Translations under genes and position numbers: made by a program | Notes under the pieces: generated by a model | What the model was told of the DNA's origin: nothing | The model's database searches: none | The model's input: only the letters and a program-made list of their open reading frames with translations | Source of the DNA: Microbacterium maritypicum MF109 | Lineage (GTDB): Bacteria; Actinomycetota; Actinomycetes; Actinomycetales; Microbacteriaceae | Direction: 5' to 3' | Length of the DNA: 64,000 nucleotides | NCBI RefSeq assembly: GCF_000455825.1 | Contig: NZ_ATAO01000206.1 | Coordinates: forward strand, 602,328 to 666,327 | Part shown: positions 34,666 through 42,841 of the stretch, in pieces | How positions within the stretch are numbered: the stretch's first letter is position 1 | How the letters are laid out: every line of letters starts with the position of its first letter

Positions 34666-35361
34666 TCAGCCCCGACGCCATGAGCGCGCGCCAACAATCG
34701 TGACCGCATCGGTGACGTCCTCGGCGCGAATGTCGTGGACGGTCGCCTGCCAGTACGACCACCGATCGAATCGCCGCCGGTCGAAAATGCATTCCCAGGA
34801 GCTCTCGGCCTCTGCCCGAAGATCCGCCGGCCACTCAGAGATCGGCGAGTTCCTCACATTGGCGACCTCAAGACGAGCGACGAATGCATCCGTAGTCTCG
34901 CTGTACCGGGACCCGAACGACTCGTCGGTCTCGCCTGGGTCCACCGTCACCGCCAGAGCCGAGTTCAAGGCTGAGTGCCATTCATCGAACTGCGACAACA
35001 GGACCCGTTCCCGGGGTATCCGGCAGGTCAACAGCACATGGGGATCGCTGGAACGAGCCGACCGTCTGCAGTTTCTGACCAGGTCGTATCGACGGATTCG
35101 AGCCCAGAGCCACAAGGCCGCATCCCCGGTCGTCGGCAACCGGTCTGCCATCATCCGGTTCATCCACGCGTACGCCTCGGGCCATTCCGTGGCCGCAAGC
35201 TCGGGTGATGGTCGGAGGACTCCGTCTGAGAGAAGTCGCTCGTACGCAACCTCCGTCTGGATCGTGTGAAGCAGCAGGATCGGGGCATCCAGGTTGTACC
35301 CGATGCGGCCAGGCGGGATCGCCTGCTCGGGCGGTGCGGACCGGAACGGGATCTTGCGCAT
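34666..35361 (-). CDS. DUF3841 family protein
   Basis: 231 residues. It has LLHTIQTEVAYERLLSDGVLRP, AYAWMNRMM, and ending segments WECIFD and RSWRRG consistent with DUF3841, a small family of unknown function often near toxin-antitoxin or defence genes. GAGAGGA lies about eight bases before the ATG at 35361. It is divergent from the 35544 gene, separated by 182 bp with no other feature seen. Confidence 0.65.
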   Translation of the reverse strand: MRKIPFRSAPPEQAIPPGRIGYNLDAPILLLHTIQTEVAYERLLSDGVLRPSPELAATEWPEAYAWMNRMMADRLPTTGDAALWLWARIRRYDLVRNCRRSARSSDPHVLLTCRIPRERVLLSQFDEWHSALNSALAVTVDPGETDESFGSRYSETTDAFVARLEVANVRNSPISEWPADLRAEAESSWECIFDRRRFDRWSYWQATVHDIRAEDVTDAVTIVGARSWRRG

Positions 35362-35543
35362 GGTCGTATCCTCTCGCCGGCTGAACGGCCGATGCTACCG
35401 TTGTTGGTGGGCGACCGATGGCGCCTCACTCTGAGCTGGCGATGCACCAGTGCTGCAGCTGGCATTGAAGACAATCTCCTGAGGGATGACATCGGATTCT
35501 GCATCTGCCCTGACGGACCAGCGGCGAGCACGGGTGGAGCCGC

Positions 35544-36623
35544 ATGTCTTCCGGAGCATCTGCCATGGTCAGCACGAACCGCAAACCCTTGATCCGCGCG
35601 TACATGCGCGACCACGGTGTGAAGTGCACCGAGGCGCTCAGAGCACTCGGCTTGTCCTCCCCGCCATCGTCAGGAGGGCGCCCCCAGTACAGGATCCTGA
35701 GCTGGGAGCAGCACGACTACTCCACCATCCCCGACGGCCCCAGCTTCCTGACTCTGGAGGAAGCAAAGGCCGCGGCAGGCGAGGATGGCGACGTCATCGT
35801 CGGTGGATTCTTCGCACCGGATGTGCCCGGAGGACCGGTGCTATGGCACAGCAATCCGCATGGCAACGGGTCCCAGCGCCACATCGATCCCGTCCTCGGA
35901 GGGCTGTGGGGAGATCCGGTGCGCTGGAACGACGCCCCGCGAGTGCCGAACGGCTGGTCAAGATCGTGGTTTCAGAGGTTCCCGACCCCCGCGGATGCCG
36001 CAGCGGCTCCGCGCGTGGACCGCGGCGATCTCACGGACGGTGTGAACGGGGACATGTTCCGGTGCGTGAGGGCGGACGGCGCGCTTGTCACCCGCGCGCT
36101 GCCGACTATCAGTCTCGAGGCGGCCTTCTCGCAGTTGAACGGCGATCGTCAAGCAGTCCATGCCGAGATGGCGAGCATCACAAGGAGGCTTGATCCACGC
36201 CTTGGGATCGCTCTCCGTGAGACCACCTCACCTCTCGGACCCGTGAGCTATTGGGAGTTCGTGACACCGGATCTTGCGAGCTTCGTCAGCTGGAGCAGCG
36301 TTGACCGGCACGAAGGTTCGCGCCGTGATGCGCTCGATGCGTGGACGAACGACGAGTACCCGCACTCGAGCAGCATCAACATGCTGCCGTTCAATGCCCC
36401 GGAGACCTGCGGATTCTGCGACAACGAACAGATCACTCGCCTCCACCCTCTTGCACCCGGCCATTTGATCGGGAGCATGTGCGACTCCGAATCCGTCGTC
36501 GAGATCAGTGCGCCGTTCGAGTCTGGTGGCCCACGGACCTGGGACGACCTGGTGCTCATGCACGTCTACGGCGGGATGCAGTTCGTCAGCCATGATGGTT
36601 GCGCCGAGTATTGGTCGGAATGA
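35544..36623 (+). CDS. Unknown protein, accessory cargo
   Basis: 359 residues. No known motif. Noticeable are CGFCDNEQ near residue 295 (single C-x2-C), several Pro/Gly-rich turns and Trp-rich segments (RSWFQRFP, VSYWEFV). ATG 35544 has GGAG five bases upstream; ATG 35565 is an alternative. The region shows no class I or II motif, as expected for separately acquired cargo. Confidence 0.55.
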   Translation: MSSGASAMVSTNRKPLIRAYMRDHGVKCTEALRALGLSSPPSSGGRPQYRILSWEQHDYSTIPDGPSFLTLEEAKAAAGEDGDVIVGGFFAPDVPGGPVLWHSNPHGNGSQRHIDPVLGGLWGDPVRWNDAPRVPNGWSRSWFQRFPTPADAAAAPRVDRGDLTDGVNGDMFRCVRADGALVTRALPTISLEAAFSQLNGDRQAVHAEMASITRRLDPRLGIALRETTSPLGPVSYWEFVTPDLASFVSWSSVDRHEGSRRDALDAWTNDEYPHSSSINMLPFNAPETCGFCDNEQITRLHPLAPGHLIGSMCDSESVVEISAPFESGGPRTWDDLVLMHVYGGMQFVSHDGCAEYWSE

Positions 36624-36631
36624 GCCAGAGC

Positions 36632-37138
36632 CTACGGCCGCCCGTAGGTGTCGTCAAACCACCGCACGAACGCCAGCGTGCTCCCCCACTGCTTGCTGAT
36701 CCGGTCGTGGACGGCCCGCTGATCGTGGCCGGGAAGGAAGGTGACAGTCCCGGAGACGCTGGCTCCGCAGCCGCAAGCGCACACACGGTCGCCCTGTTCC
36801 TGGTAGGTTACGGGGTTCCGGAATGCGTCGACGACGGTTCCAATGAGAGCGTCGTAGTCCGAGTCTCCCGCGGACAGCACCCGACCGATGATGGCCTGCT
36901 TGCCGCCTGGCACGTCTTCGAAGTCATCGATCGCGACAACGACCTTGACGCGGCCTTGGTTCGAGAACGTCGCCAGTCGCTCGTTCCTCGATCGCTTCCC
37001 AAGCAGCCAGACTCCGCGGTTTTGCTCGTAGATGTCCTCGTCACTGAGGTCCTCAGCCCAGCCGATCCAGGTCCGCCCCCACGGATCGTCCGCTGGGTCA
37101 ACGTCGCGACGGTCGTCGAGCTTGAAATTGATGGACAT
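36632..37138 (-). CDS. Unknown protein with Cys-rich C-terminus
   Basis: 168 residues. The N-terminal part is acidic with a Trp-rich start (GRTWIGWAEDL); the C-terminal third has CACGCGASVSG and FLPGHDQRAVHDR, a CxCGCG plus GHD arrangement I recall from phage-type zinc proteins. AGGGAG seven bases before the ATG at 37138 fixes the start. Confidence 0.6.
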   Translation of the reverse strand: MSINFKLDDRRDVDPADDPWGRTWIGWAEDLSDEDIYEQNRGVWLLGKRSRNERLATFSNQGRVKVVVAIDDFEDVPGGKQAIIGRVLSAGDSDYDALIGTVVDAFRNPVTYQEQGDRVCACGCGASVSGTVTFLPGHDQRAVHDRISKQWGSTLAFVRWFDDTYGRP

Positions 37139-37173
37139 GAGAGCACTCCCTGATGAATTGAATCCTTGAGAGC

Positions 37174-37203
37174 AAGGTATCAGCAGCATAACCCTAGGGG
37201 CAA
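37174..37203 (-). promoter_or_regulatory. Sigma-70-type promoter of the 36632 gene
   Basis: On the minus strand TTGCCC (37198-37203), an 18-bp spacer and TACCTT (37174-37179) lie about 36 nt upstream of the start at 37138. Confidence 0.4.
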
Positions 37204-37237
37204 GCCTTAGTAGTTATCTGGCTTGGATTGCCGACCG

Positions 37238-37248
37238 CCGGGTATGTG
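37238..37248 (+). promoter_or_regulatory. Class I promoter-like motif
   Basis: CCGGGTATGTG, 6 nt before the ATG at 37255; first promoter of the small-gene operon. Confidence 0.65.
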
Positions 37249-37254
37249 GCTGGC

Positions 37255-37731
37255 ATGACCGATCAGCTTGCTTCCGGAATGCACGACCTCGACGCCACCC
37301 GCGTGCAGATCATCGCTCACGCTCGAGCCGAGCGGACCCGCGAGATCATCGGATTCGTCCAGGACTTCGACCACCTCACCGCGGTGCGGATCGACAGCGA
37401 GATGGCTGCGCGTCATCCGGAGGAGGTCGAGCAGCCGCACCGGATGATGAACGTTGACGGCGAGATCGAGGTCTGCGACACCTGCGTGAACTCGGAGGGC
37501 AACCCCGTCGCCTGGGATCAGGCTCACTCCGCCGGCGTCCCCGCCGGCGTCCCCGCCGGCGCTCTGACCTTCGAGCAGCAGATCGAGGCCGTCGACCGTG
37601 CCGACTGGCGCTCCCAGTACCGAACCCGCCCGTACCCGGGAGTCACCGGCGGCATCCCGGACCGGCAGTGGCTCACGGGGCTGCATGCCGAGGGCTACGA
37701 GATCGTGAAGCGAGCGTCCTCCGATGCCTAG
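37255..37731 (+). CDS. Unknown protein, first gene of small-gene operon
   Basis: 158 residues. Helical N-terminus; a CDTCVN pair near residue 75 is a lone C-x2-C; the linker has three tandem GVPAG-type repeats encoded by a 12-bp repeat (37531-37566). The C-terminus has a WRSQYRTRPYPG segment. Leaderless start. Its stop overlaps the next start by 8 bp. No family recognised. Confidence 0.65.
   Translation: MTDQLASGMHDLDATRVQIIAHARAERTREIIGFVQDFDHLTAVRIDSEMAARHPEEVEQPHRMMNVDGEIEVCDTCVNSEGNPVAWDQAHSAGVPAGVPAGALTFEQQIEAVDRADWRSQYRTRPYPGVTGGIPDRQWLTGLHAEGYEIVKRASSDA
37531..37566. repeat. 12-bp tandem repeat
   Basis: GCCGGCGTCCCC occurs twice in tandem followed by a partial third copy, encoding a Gly-Val-Pro-Ala repeat. 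Confidence 0.85.
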
Positions 37732-37987
37732 GACTTCGGTGCGATGGGCGCTCTGGGGCTTCCACCCGGCGTATCGGGGGAAGGACGGCTTCCCGTACCC
37801 GCTGAAGCTCGCGATCGGCTCCGAGCGTGCATGCAACGGCGAGCGAGCTCGCCGGGAGAAGCAGGGCGGCTGGACGCTGGGGCGGTACCGCCAGGGCGTC
37901 CCGCCGACAGGCTTGCGTCTCCAGTGCGATGCGCTGTATCCGGAGCGCTCGCGCCTCGGTGAGGCTCAGGACGGACAGCAGCGATGA
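37724..37987 (+). CDS. Small unknown protein (87 residues)
   Basis: Basic and Trp-rich N-terminus (WALWGFHPAYRGKDG), with two Cys (RACNGER, LRLQCDAL). It overlaps the previous and next genes by 8 and 4 bp, which supports coding. It may be a nucleic-acid-binding protein; no family known. Confidence 0.5.
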   Translation: MPRTSVRWALWGFHPAYRGKDGFPYPLKLAIGSERACNGERARREKQGGWTLGRYRQGVPPTGLRLQCDALYPERSRLGEAQDGQQR

Positions 37988-38277
37988 GTCTGCAGGACGT
38001 CACCGATCTCCGGGAGCTGGCTGCCGAAGCCCGAGCTCATGGCCACCGCGTCGCGATCTCACCCGACGCCGCCGACCGCATCGCAGATGAGCTCTCTCGG
38101 GCTGACCGGACCGACCCAGACCCGCACACTTCTGCCGAGTGGGCAGAGCTCGTGGAGGCAACGCACGCCTTCGGGTTCGCCATCGGCCGACTCGATGCTG
38201 CACGAACCGCCTATGCACGTAGGTTCCCCGTGAGCCGGAAGGGCGCGGACAATCAGCCAAGGAGTCGCGATGCTTGA
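37984..38277 (+). CDS. Small helical protein (97 residues)
   Basis: Starts by ATGA overlap with the previous gene. Helical, mixed charge (LRELAAEARAHGH, DAADRIADEL, FAIGRLDAARTAYARRF). No motif. Its role is unknown. Confidence 0.55.
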   Translation: MSLQDVTDLRELAAEARAHGHRVAISPDAADRIADELSRADRTDPDPHTSAEWAELVEATHAFGFAIGRLDAARTAYARRFPVSRKGADNQPRSRDA

Positions 38278-38734
38278 CCGCTACGTCCGCGAGAACATCA
38301 TCGCGCTGGAGGTGTTCGCCGATGACGGACAGAGCGAGTTCAACGGCGTCGACGGGCGCACTCTCCACGCCTTCGCACGCCGCGGTCTCGTCTGGTTCGA
38401 AGCGGTTGACCCCTTCGCCAAGAGCAAGCGGTACCGCGGCGGGCTGACGGACAAGGGACGCTCCGTGCTTGCCGAGCACGAGGCTGCTAGCCAGATCGAC
38501 TCGAGGTCGGAAGCGGGTGCTGCGCAGTTCACCGAAGCTGACGTGATTGCTGCAGCGTCCGTCCACGCCGAGCACGTCACCGGCTACTCGATGCGCGACG
38601 GCGGCTACACCTACCGTTGCGGCCGATGCGCCTGGGCGGCGAGTGGTCCTGATGCAGCGGTTGAAGCTCAGCGGCACCGCATGCGCGAGGCACTGGCGGC
38701 GATCACCAGCCTGCCGGACGGGGGCAGTCGATGA
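38270..38734 (+). CDS. Unknown protein with C-terminal zinc finger-like motif
   Basis: 154 residues. The N-terminal 75 residues resemble a winged-helix: RTLHAFARRGLVWFE, KRYRGGLTDKGRSVLAEHE, a common pattern of phage HTH proteins. At the end YRCGRCAWAASG plus a later His (QRHRMREA) may form a zinc site. ATG overlaps the stop of the previous gene by 8 bp. A DNA-binding role is likely. Confidence 0.6.
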   Translation: MLDRYVRENIIALEVFADDGQSEFNGVDGRTLHAFARRGLVWFEAVDPFAKSKRYRGGLTDKGRSVLAEHEAASQIDSRSEAGAAQFTEADVIAAASVHAEHVTGYSMRDGGYTYRCGRCAWAASGPDAAVEAQRHRMREALAAITSLPDGGSR

Positions 38735-38907
38735 CGATGACCGTGAGCATCACGTGCGACGAATGCGGCACGTCCGCAGAGACCAGCACGAGCTACGACG
38801 CCGGCGCCAACGAGATCGACGGCGTCCTCGACGACGGCTGGGCTCACGACGGCGAGCAGGACCTGTGCCCTTCGTGCGCAGGTCAAGAGGAAAGGAACGA
38901 ACGATGA
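38731..38907 (+). CDS. 58-residue double C-x2-C protein
   Basis: Starts in the ATGA overlap at 38731. CDECGT at the N-terminus and CPSCAG near the C-terminus make a four-Cys zinc ribbon with an acidic middle (DDGWAHDGEQD). Such ribbons are common in mobile-element proteins that touch nucleic acids or proteins. Followed directly by the next gene (ATGA). Confidence 0.7.
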   Translation: MTMTVSITCDECGTSAETSTSYDAGANEIDGVLDDGWAHDGEQDLCPSCAGQEERNER

Positions 38908-39128
38908 AGATGCAGGTAGTCACCACGATCACTTCGCTGATAGACATCGACACCTTCGAGACGACTCACGACGCGCAGGTCGAGGGCGAGGCGGGTGTTC
39001 CCGAGTCCATCGCACGCGCCGCGGCGATCGGCGGATGTCGAGCGATCCTGAACAACTTCGGATACGACAGCGTCGAACGTGCGTCCGGTCCCGAGGAAGG
39101 AGACCCCGATGCCAGTCCTGCTCCGTGA
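38904..39128 (+). CDS. Small unknown protein (74 residues)
   Basis: ATGA overlap at 38904. A beta-alpha fold is suggested (MQVVTTITSLIDIDTFE, SIARAAAIGGCRAIL). An AAGGAG just upstream of 39109 belongs to the next gene. No family known. Confidence 0.55.
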   Translation: MKMQVVTTITSLIDIDTFETTHDAQVEGEAGVPESIARAAAIGGCRAILNNFGYDSVERASGPEEGDPDASPAP

Positions 39129-39420
39129 GAAGACCGTGGTCGCCCGCAAGGCCCATCGCTGCGACACCTGCAAAGCAACTGCGATCAGTGCCGGCGAGAG
39201 CTACTCCCGGCAGACGTACGTGTACGACGGCCGGGTCTACGACTGGGTCCAATGCGACGGCTGCCGCGCCATCGCCGGGCTCGTCTTCACGTGGATGGCG
39301 GACTGGTACGACGAGGGGATCTCACGCGACGACTACGTGGAATGGGCTCGCGAGCACCGGGGCCACCCTCTCCACGGCGAAGCCGCGCGCCGATACCTCG
39401 ACAGGGCAGTGGATGTGTGA
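39109..39420 (+). CDS. Zinc-binding protein with two C-x2-C pairs
   Basis: 103 residues. CDTCKATAIS near residue 19 and CDGCRAIAG near 50 form a zinc ribbon; between them SYSRQTYVYDGRVYDWVQ is strand-rich. Phages carry very similar small proteins. AAGGAG five bases before the ATG fixes the start. Confidence 0.65.
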   Translation: MPVLLREKTVVARKAHRCDTCKATAISAGESYSRQTYVYDGRVYDWVQCDGCRAIAGLVFTWMADWYDEGISRDDYVEWAREHRGHPLHGEAARRYLDRAVDV

Positions 39421-39430
39421 GGAGAAGGAC

Positions 39431-39685
39431 ATGGCAGGTTCCTGGATGCACAGCGTCACCGACGACGGACGCCTTCTGAGCGATGTCGATCTCGCGGCAA
39501 TGCTCGAAACCGGTGGTGACGTCTGGGAGTACGCCGAGGAGGCATACGGAATGGTGTGGTTCCTCGCAGCAGCGGTTTCACCTGCAGGTGGCAGAACTCC
39601 GAAGGAATGGGTCGAGGAGGCCCGAATCCGCTATCGAGAGGGCATCGCTCTCTCCCCAGGTATCAACGGCAACCTCAATGACTGA
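39431..39685 (+). CDS. Small unknown protein (84 residues)
   Basis: GAGGAG about six bases upstream of 39431. Acidic, Trp-containing helices (DGRLLSDVDLAAML, DVWEYAEEAYGMVWFLA). The C-terminal part ends NGNLND. Stop overlaps the next start by 8 bp. Confidence 0.55.
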   Translation: MAGSWMHSVTDDGRLLSDVDLAAMLETGGDVWEYAEEAYGMVWFLAAAVSPAGGRTPKEWVEEARIRYREGIALSPGINGNLND

Positions 39686-39935
39686 ATTGGACATCCGAAC
39701 AATGACCAGGCTCAAGGCCGGAGAGTCGATTGTCGTCGTCGAGTTCGGGCTCGAGTGGCGTGACGCGAACGGCTCGTGGCATCACGAGGTCTTCGCCTAT
39801 CCCAACGAGCGGAGGAAGAAGCGCGACACCGTGGAGGCGCTCGGCGCCACAGACATCTCAGAGCACATGCGCGACCGACGGGTCGAGTACTCGCCATGGA
39901 TGCGCACCGACCGAAGGATCACCTCCCATGACTGA
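39678..39935 (+). CDS. Small unknown protein (85 residues)
   Basis: Start inside the end of the preceding gene. Strand-rich beginning (GESIVVVEFGLEWRD) and a basic tail. It overlaps the next gene by 8 bp. No family known. Confidence 0.5.
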   Translation: MTELDIRTMTRLKAGESIVVVEFGLEWRDANGSWHHEVFAYPNERRKKRDTVEALGATDISEHMRDRRVEYSPWMRTDRRITSHD

Positions 39936-40902
39936 GCACGTCCCCGTACTTGAGGGGTTCAACCGCTGGCTCGACAAGCGCCCACGCACTCGTTTCGCGG
40001 GACGAGTGCTCGCCTCCGTGATCTTCGCGGCAGCTCTGATCATCGTCGCCGGGTTCGCAGGAGCAATCGCCGGCGTGGTCCTGTTCTTCCTGGGTATGAC
40101 TCTCTGGTCCGGATTCGTAGGGCCTGGCTCTGTAGCCACGACTGACCCGGACGTGTGGGTGCGTGGCGCCGGGATCATGGCGATCGCAACGGGCCTGTCC
40201 GCGAGCGTAGTCATGCTCATCCACCTCGCTTCCCTCGCAGGCAGCAAAGATCGGCGTGTCCGCGCAGACCTTGCTCGTGCGCTCGTTTCACAGGCCATCG
40301 TGGCGCACCGTCAGGGTGACACTGTTCGCCGCCTGTCTCTTGGCCTGCTCGGCGGCGGCACCATCGAGCACACCAGGGACGTGAACGCATCAGACGGCAA
40401 TGAGGCGCGCATCGAGGCCCTACGCCGCGAGCTGGGCATACTCATCGCCGGACTACCGAGGACTGAGCCAGGATTCTGGCGTAACGACCCCCACGATCTG
40501 ATGAGCAAGGTGACCGAAACCGCTGGCCAGATTGTGACCTTCGATGCGCTGCAGGATGTCGAGGAGGCCATCGGTATGTGGGACGAGATTCGCGTCGCCG
40601 CCAAGTTCGTCGACGAAGCGCTCCGAGGGATCCCGGAAGAAGCCCGCATCGGACTTGAGCGTGAGCTCCGGACAGCAGGTTCGATGCGCGCGAGACGTTT
40701 CGAGGATCTGCTCACCAGGGGCAGGATCGGTGTCACTCCCGACGGGGAGACCGTGTACTGGTTCCCGTCGGCGTTCATTCGCTGGCCCCTGCATCGCCGT
40801 ACCAAGCCGTTCATCGACGATGCCCGGCTGCTGGGAAGGCCCGGGAAGACGATCACTTCGGCCATCCTCCTCGACCCGAAGCAGGCCAGCGATGAGCGTT
40901 GA
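39928..40902 (+). CDS. Unknown protein with two membrane segments
   Basis: 324 residues. Hydrophobic segments near residues 26-60 and 75-105 (VIFAAALIIVAGFAGAIAGV, GIMAIATGLSASVVMLIHLAS) are followed by a 200-residue cytoplasmic helical region that includes DEIRVAAKFVDEAL and ELRTAGSMRARRFEDL. It is the last gene of the overlapping run from 37255. Function unknown; envelope or sensor role possible. Confidence 0.6.
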   Translation: MTEHVPVLEGFNRWLDKRPRTRFAGRVLASVIFAAALIIVAGFAGAIAGVVLFFLGMTLWSGFVGPGSVATTDPDVWVRGAGIMAIATGLSASVVMLIHLASLAGSKDRRVRADLARALVSQAIVAHRQGDTVRRLSLGLLGGGTIEHTRDVNASDGNEARIEALRRELGILIAGLPRTEPGFWRNDPHDLMSKVTETAGQIVTFDALQDVEEAIGMWDEIRVAAKFVDEALRGIPEEARIGLERELRTAGSMRARRFEDLLTRGRIGVTPDGETVYWFPSAFIRWPLHRRTKPFIDDARLLGRPGKTITSAILLDPKQASDER

Positions 40903-40904
40903 GG

Positions 40905-40915
40905 CAGGGTATGTG
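40905..40915 (+). promoter_or_regulatory. Class I promoter-like motif (variant)
   Basis: CAGGGTATGTG, 6 nt before the ATG at 40922. Confidence 0.6.
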
Positions 40916-40921
40916 AACAGC

Positions 40922-41644
40922 ATGACCGACGATCGCATCAACCAATCGGCCAACGGAGCGCAGCCCCGGGGCCTTCAGACAGCGCCGATCGAGACCGCGC
41001 AGTGGCTGAGCAACCTCAGCTACGCCGCGACCGCTCTGGAAGGCTCGGCCGACAACGGCGACCGCTACTGCGCACGCCTGATCCGCGAGCACCTGGCGGC
41101 CGTTGCCGCCCACCAGTCCGAGATACCAGAGCCGAGCGTCGAGGAGAAGGACGCGGGTCTGTCCGACGCCCACGCCGAGTCCTACCGGCAGGGATGGCGT
41201 GCAGGTCGAGCATCCGCACATGCAGAACCGCAGGTCGAACCGTCCGAGGAGCTCATCCGTCTCGCAACACTCGCGGCCGTGAAGAAGGGCGCCAAGAGCG
41301 ACGCGGAAGCGGTTCGCAACTACAGGGAGGCGGAACGAATCATCCGGGCTGCCATCCCGCACCTCCGCACCTCCGACGAGTGCGAGGCCTCCCCCGGGCC
41401 ACTCCCCTTGTGCGGCTATTGCGGCGATCGCCCAGGTGCGCCTGGATGCCCGACGCATGGCGCGCCGCAGGGTACGCAGCCCGATGACGGCCGTATCGAT
41501 GCGGCCGCCCGTGCGCTGAATCCTCAAGCGTGGGAGGTGTACGACAAGGCCTCGCCAGGCGTTGATCGGGACCTGATCGTCGAGGGATCACGGATTCAAG
41601 CCCGTGCAGCCCTACGAGCGGCCGGCGTCGTCGTTAGTCCTTGA
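40922..41644 (+). CDS. Unknown helical protein
   Basis: 240 residues. Helical and charged; a Cys cluster near residues 150-165 (CGYCGDR, PGCPTHG) could bind zinc, and DDGRIDAAARAL plus ARAALRAAG resemble phage HTH-like repeats at the C-terminus. The start is leaderless behind a class I motif. It is convergent with the lipoprotein gene, which it overlaps by 11 bp. Confidence 0.6.
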   Translation: MTDDRINQSANGAQPRGLQTAPIETAQWLSNLSYAATALEGSADNGDRYCARLIREHLAAVAAHQSEIPEPSVEEKDAGLSDAHAESYRQGWRAGRASAHAEPQVEPSEELIRLATLAAVKKGAKSDAEAVRNYREAERIIRAAIPHLRTSDECEASPGPLPLCGYCGDRPGAPGCPTHGAPQGTQPDDGRIDAAARALNPQAWEVYDKASPGVDRDLIVEGSRIQARAALRAAGVVVSP

Positions 41645-42038
41645 CGTAGCCGTTGGCGCCATTGATGCTCAGCGACGAGACACAGACGGTGTCCTTGTCC
41701 TTCGTGGTCGTGACGTCGAACTCGACGTCTTCTCCTAGGCTTCCGAGGACCTTGCCATCCTCAGATTCGTCGCGGATGGAGTACTCGAGTCCGGAAAAGT
41801 CCCAGCGGTCTGGCGCGGCGATGCCCAGCTCGTAGCTGTCAGGATCGTTCTTCACCCAGGCTCCCTCGCACAACAACTGGTTCGCTCGATCCACATCGGC
41901 AGCGATGAAGGCCTCCGCCAGCTCTGTGGCGACGTCGGCAGGTGTGGATGGGGCCGCGGGCGCGCACGCCGTGGCGAGCCCCCCGATGCTGATAACGGCA
42001 GCAACGACGGCAATACAGCGAGCCGTTGTCGTCGTCAT
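41634..42038 (-). CDS. Small lipoprotein
   Basis: 134 residues. Signal peptide with lipobox (GLATAC near residue 25) followed by a Pro/Ala linker and a DUF4878-like fold: TELAEAFIAADVDRANQL, LEYSIRDESEDG and VEFDVTTTKDKD. Likely anchored outside the membrane. GGAGG precedes the ATG at 42038. It is last in the minus-strand order of conjugation genes but has its own promoter-like motif. Confidence 0.75.
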   Translation of the reverse strand: MTTTTARCIAVVAAVISIGGLATACAPAAPSTPADVATELAEAFIAADVDRANQLLCEGAWVKNDPDSYELGIAAPDRWDFSGLEYSIRDESEDGKVLGSLGEDVEFDVTTTKDKDTVCVSSLSINGANGYVKD

Positions 42039-42058
42039 GATGGGGCCTCCTCAGGATC

Positions 42059-42082
42059 AAGACGCCGAGTATGTGGCGTCTT
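42059..42082. promoter_or_regulatory. Hairpin in the lipoprotein leader
   Basis: AAGACGCC and GGCGTCTT form a perfect 8-bp stem with an 8-nt loop, immediately after the predicted transcript start (about 42088). It may stabilise the 5' end of the mRNA. Confidence 0.5.
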
Positions 42083-42094
42083 ACTCGATGAGAC

Positions 42095-42105
42095 CCTATA
42101 CCCGG
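42095..42105 (-). promoter_or_regulatory. Class I promoter-like motif (variant)
   Basis: CCGGGTATAGG upstream of the lipoprotein gene, about 57 nt before its ATG, with an RNA hairpin and Shine-Dalgarno sequence between. Confidence 0.5.
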
Positions 42106-42132
42106 TCTGCAACAAATCGTTGCGGACCGGCC

Positions 42133-42831
42133 TCAGTACGGCGAAACGAGGGGCTCTCCTGTTTCGTAACCGTCCCGCTGATCGTTGGCCTGCGCGAGGT
42201 ACCGAAGGCTGTCGACCACGGGCAGATCCGCCTCAGTGAGCGCTCGGTCGGCCCACTCGATCGGGTTGTAGCGATCGACGATGTCGTCGAGGGACATCGT
42301 GCGGCCGTCCATCTGCACCGTGTACTGCAAGACGCGCTGCTGGCCAGCGGGATCCTCGATCGAACCACCGTAACTGGCAATGGAGTGAGCACGAAGCACC
42401 TGACGCATGTGCCGCGGCGAGACCTCAGCAGGGTACTTCTGCCGAAACTCGTCGATCAATTTTTGGCGTGACGCGACATTGAGCTCCTGAGCATTGGCCC
42501 CCAGTTTGCGCTGGAGCATCTTCTCCGTCTTCTGGTTGTCCTCGTCGAAACGGTGCCAGTTCGCGCGCACGTATGCATCCTCGGCGCTCTGAAGCCACGA
42601 CCGATAAGCATGCGACGCGTTCGAGAGCACTCGGTCGGAGATGGGCGCCGATTCCCAGAATTCGATGTACTCCTCGTAAGAGGCAAAGCTGTCCGGCGGG
42701 TATAGAAAGCTCCCAGTCGTCTCCTCGACCAAATTCCCCTCCGGATCAGTCAGTCGGCGGGGAGAGAACTCGCCGCCGCGACCCTGTGGCGCACCCGCCG
42801 GGTGACGGCTGGCCTCGATTGCAGTGCTCAT
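42133..42831 (-). CDS. Unknown protein with a second tag variant
   Basis: 232 residues. Residues 8-30 read RHPAGAPQGRGGEFSP then LTDPEGNLVE, the HPxG...GGxF form of the tag seen elsewhere in the element. The rest is helical with a middle basic stretch (EDNQKTEKMLQRKLGANA) and no known motif. AGGAGGG about six bases before 42831 fixes the start. It follows the VirB6-like gene by 11 bp and may be a T4SS-associated or cargo protein. Confidence 0.6.
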   Translation of the reverse strand: MSTAIEASRHPAGAPQGRGGEFSPRRLTDPEGNLVEETTGSFLYPPDSFASYEEYIEFWESAPISDRVLSNASHAYRSWLQSAEDAYVRANWHRFDEDNQKTEKMLQRKLGANAQELNVASRQKLIDEFRQKYPAEVSPRHMRQVLRAHSIASYGGSIEDPAGQQRVLQYTVQMDGRTMSLDDIVDRYNPIEWADRALTEADLPVVDSLRYLAQANDQRDGYETGEPLVSPY

Positions 42832-42841
42832 GCTAGCCCTC

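Noticed and set aside
42065..42075. CCGAGTATGTG on the plus strand
   Set aside because: It is part of the lipoprotein leader hairpin and no plus-strand gene follows.
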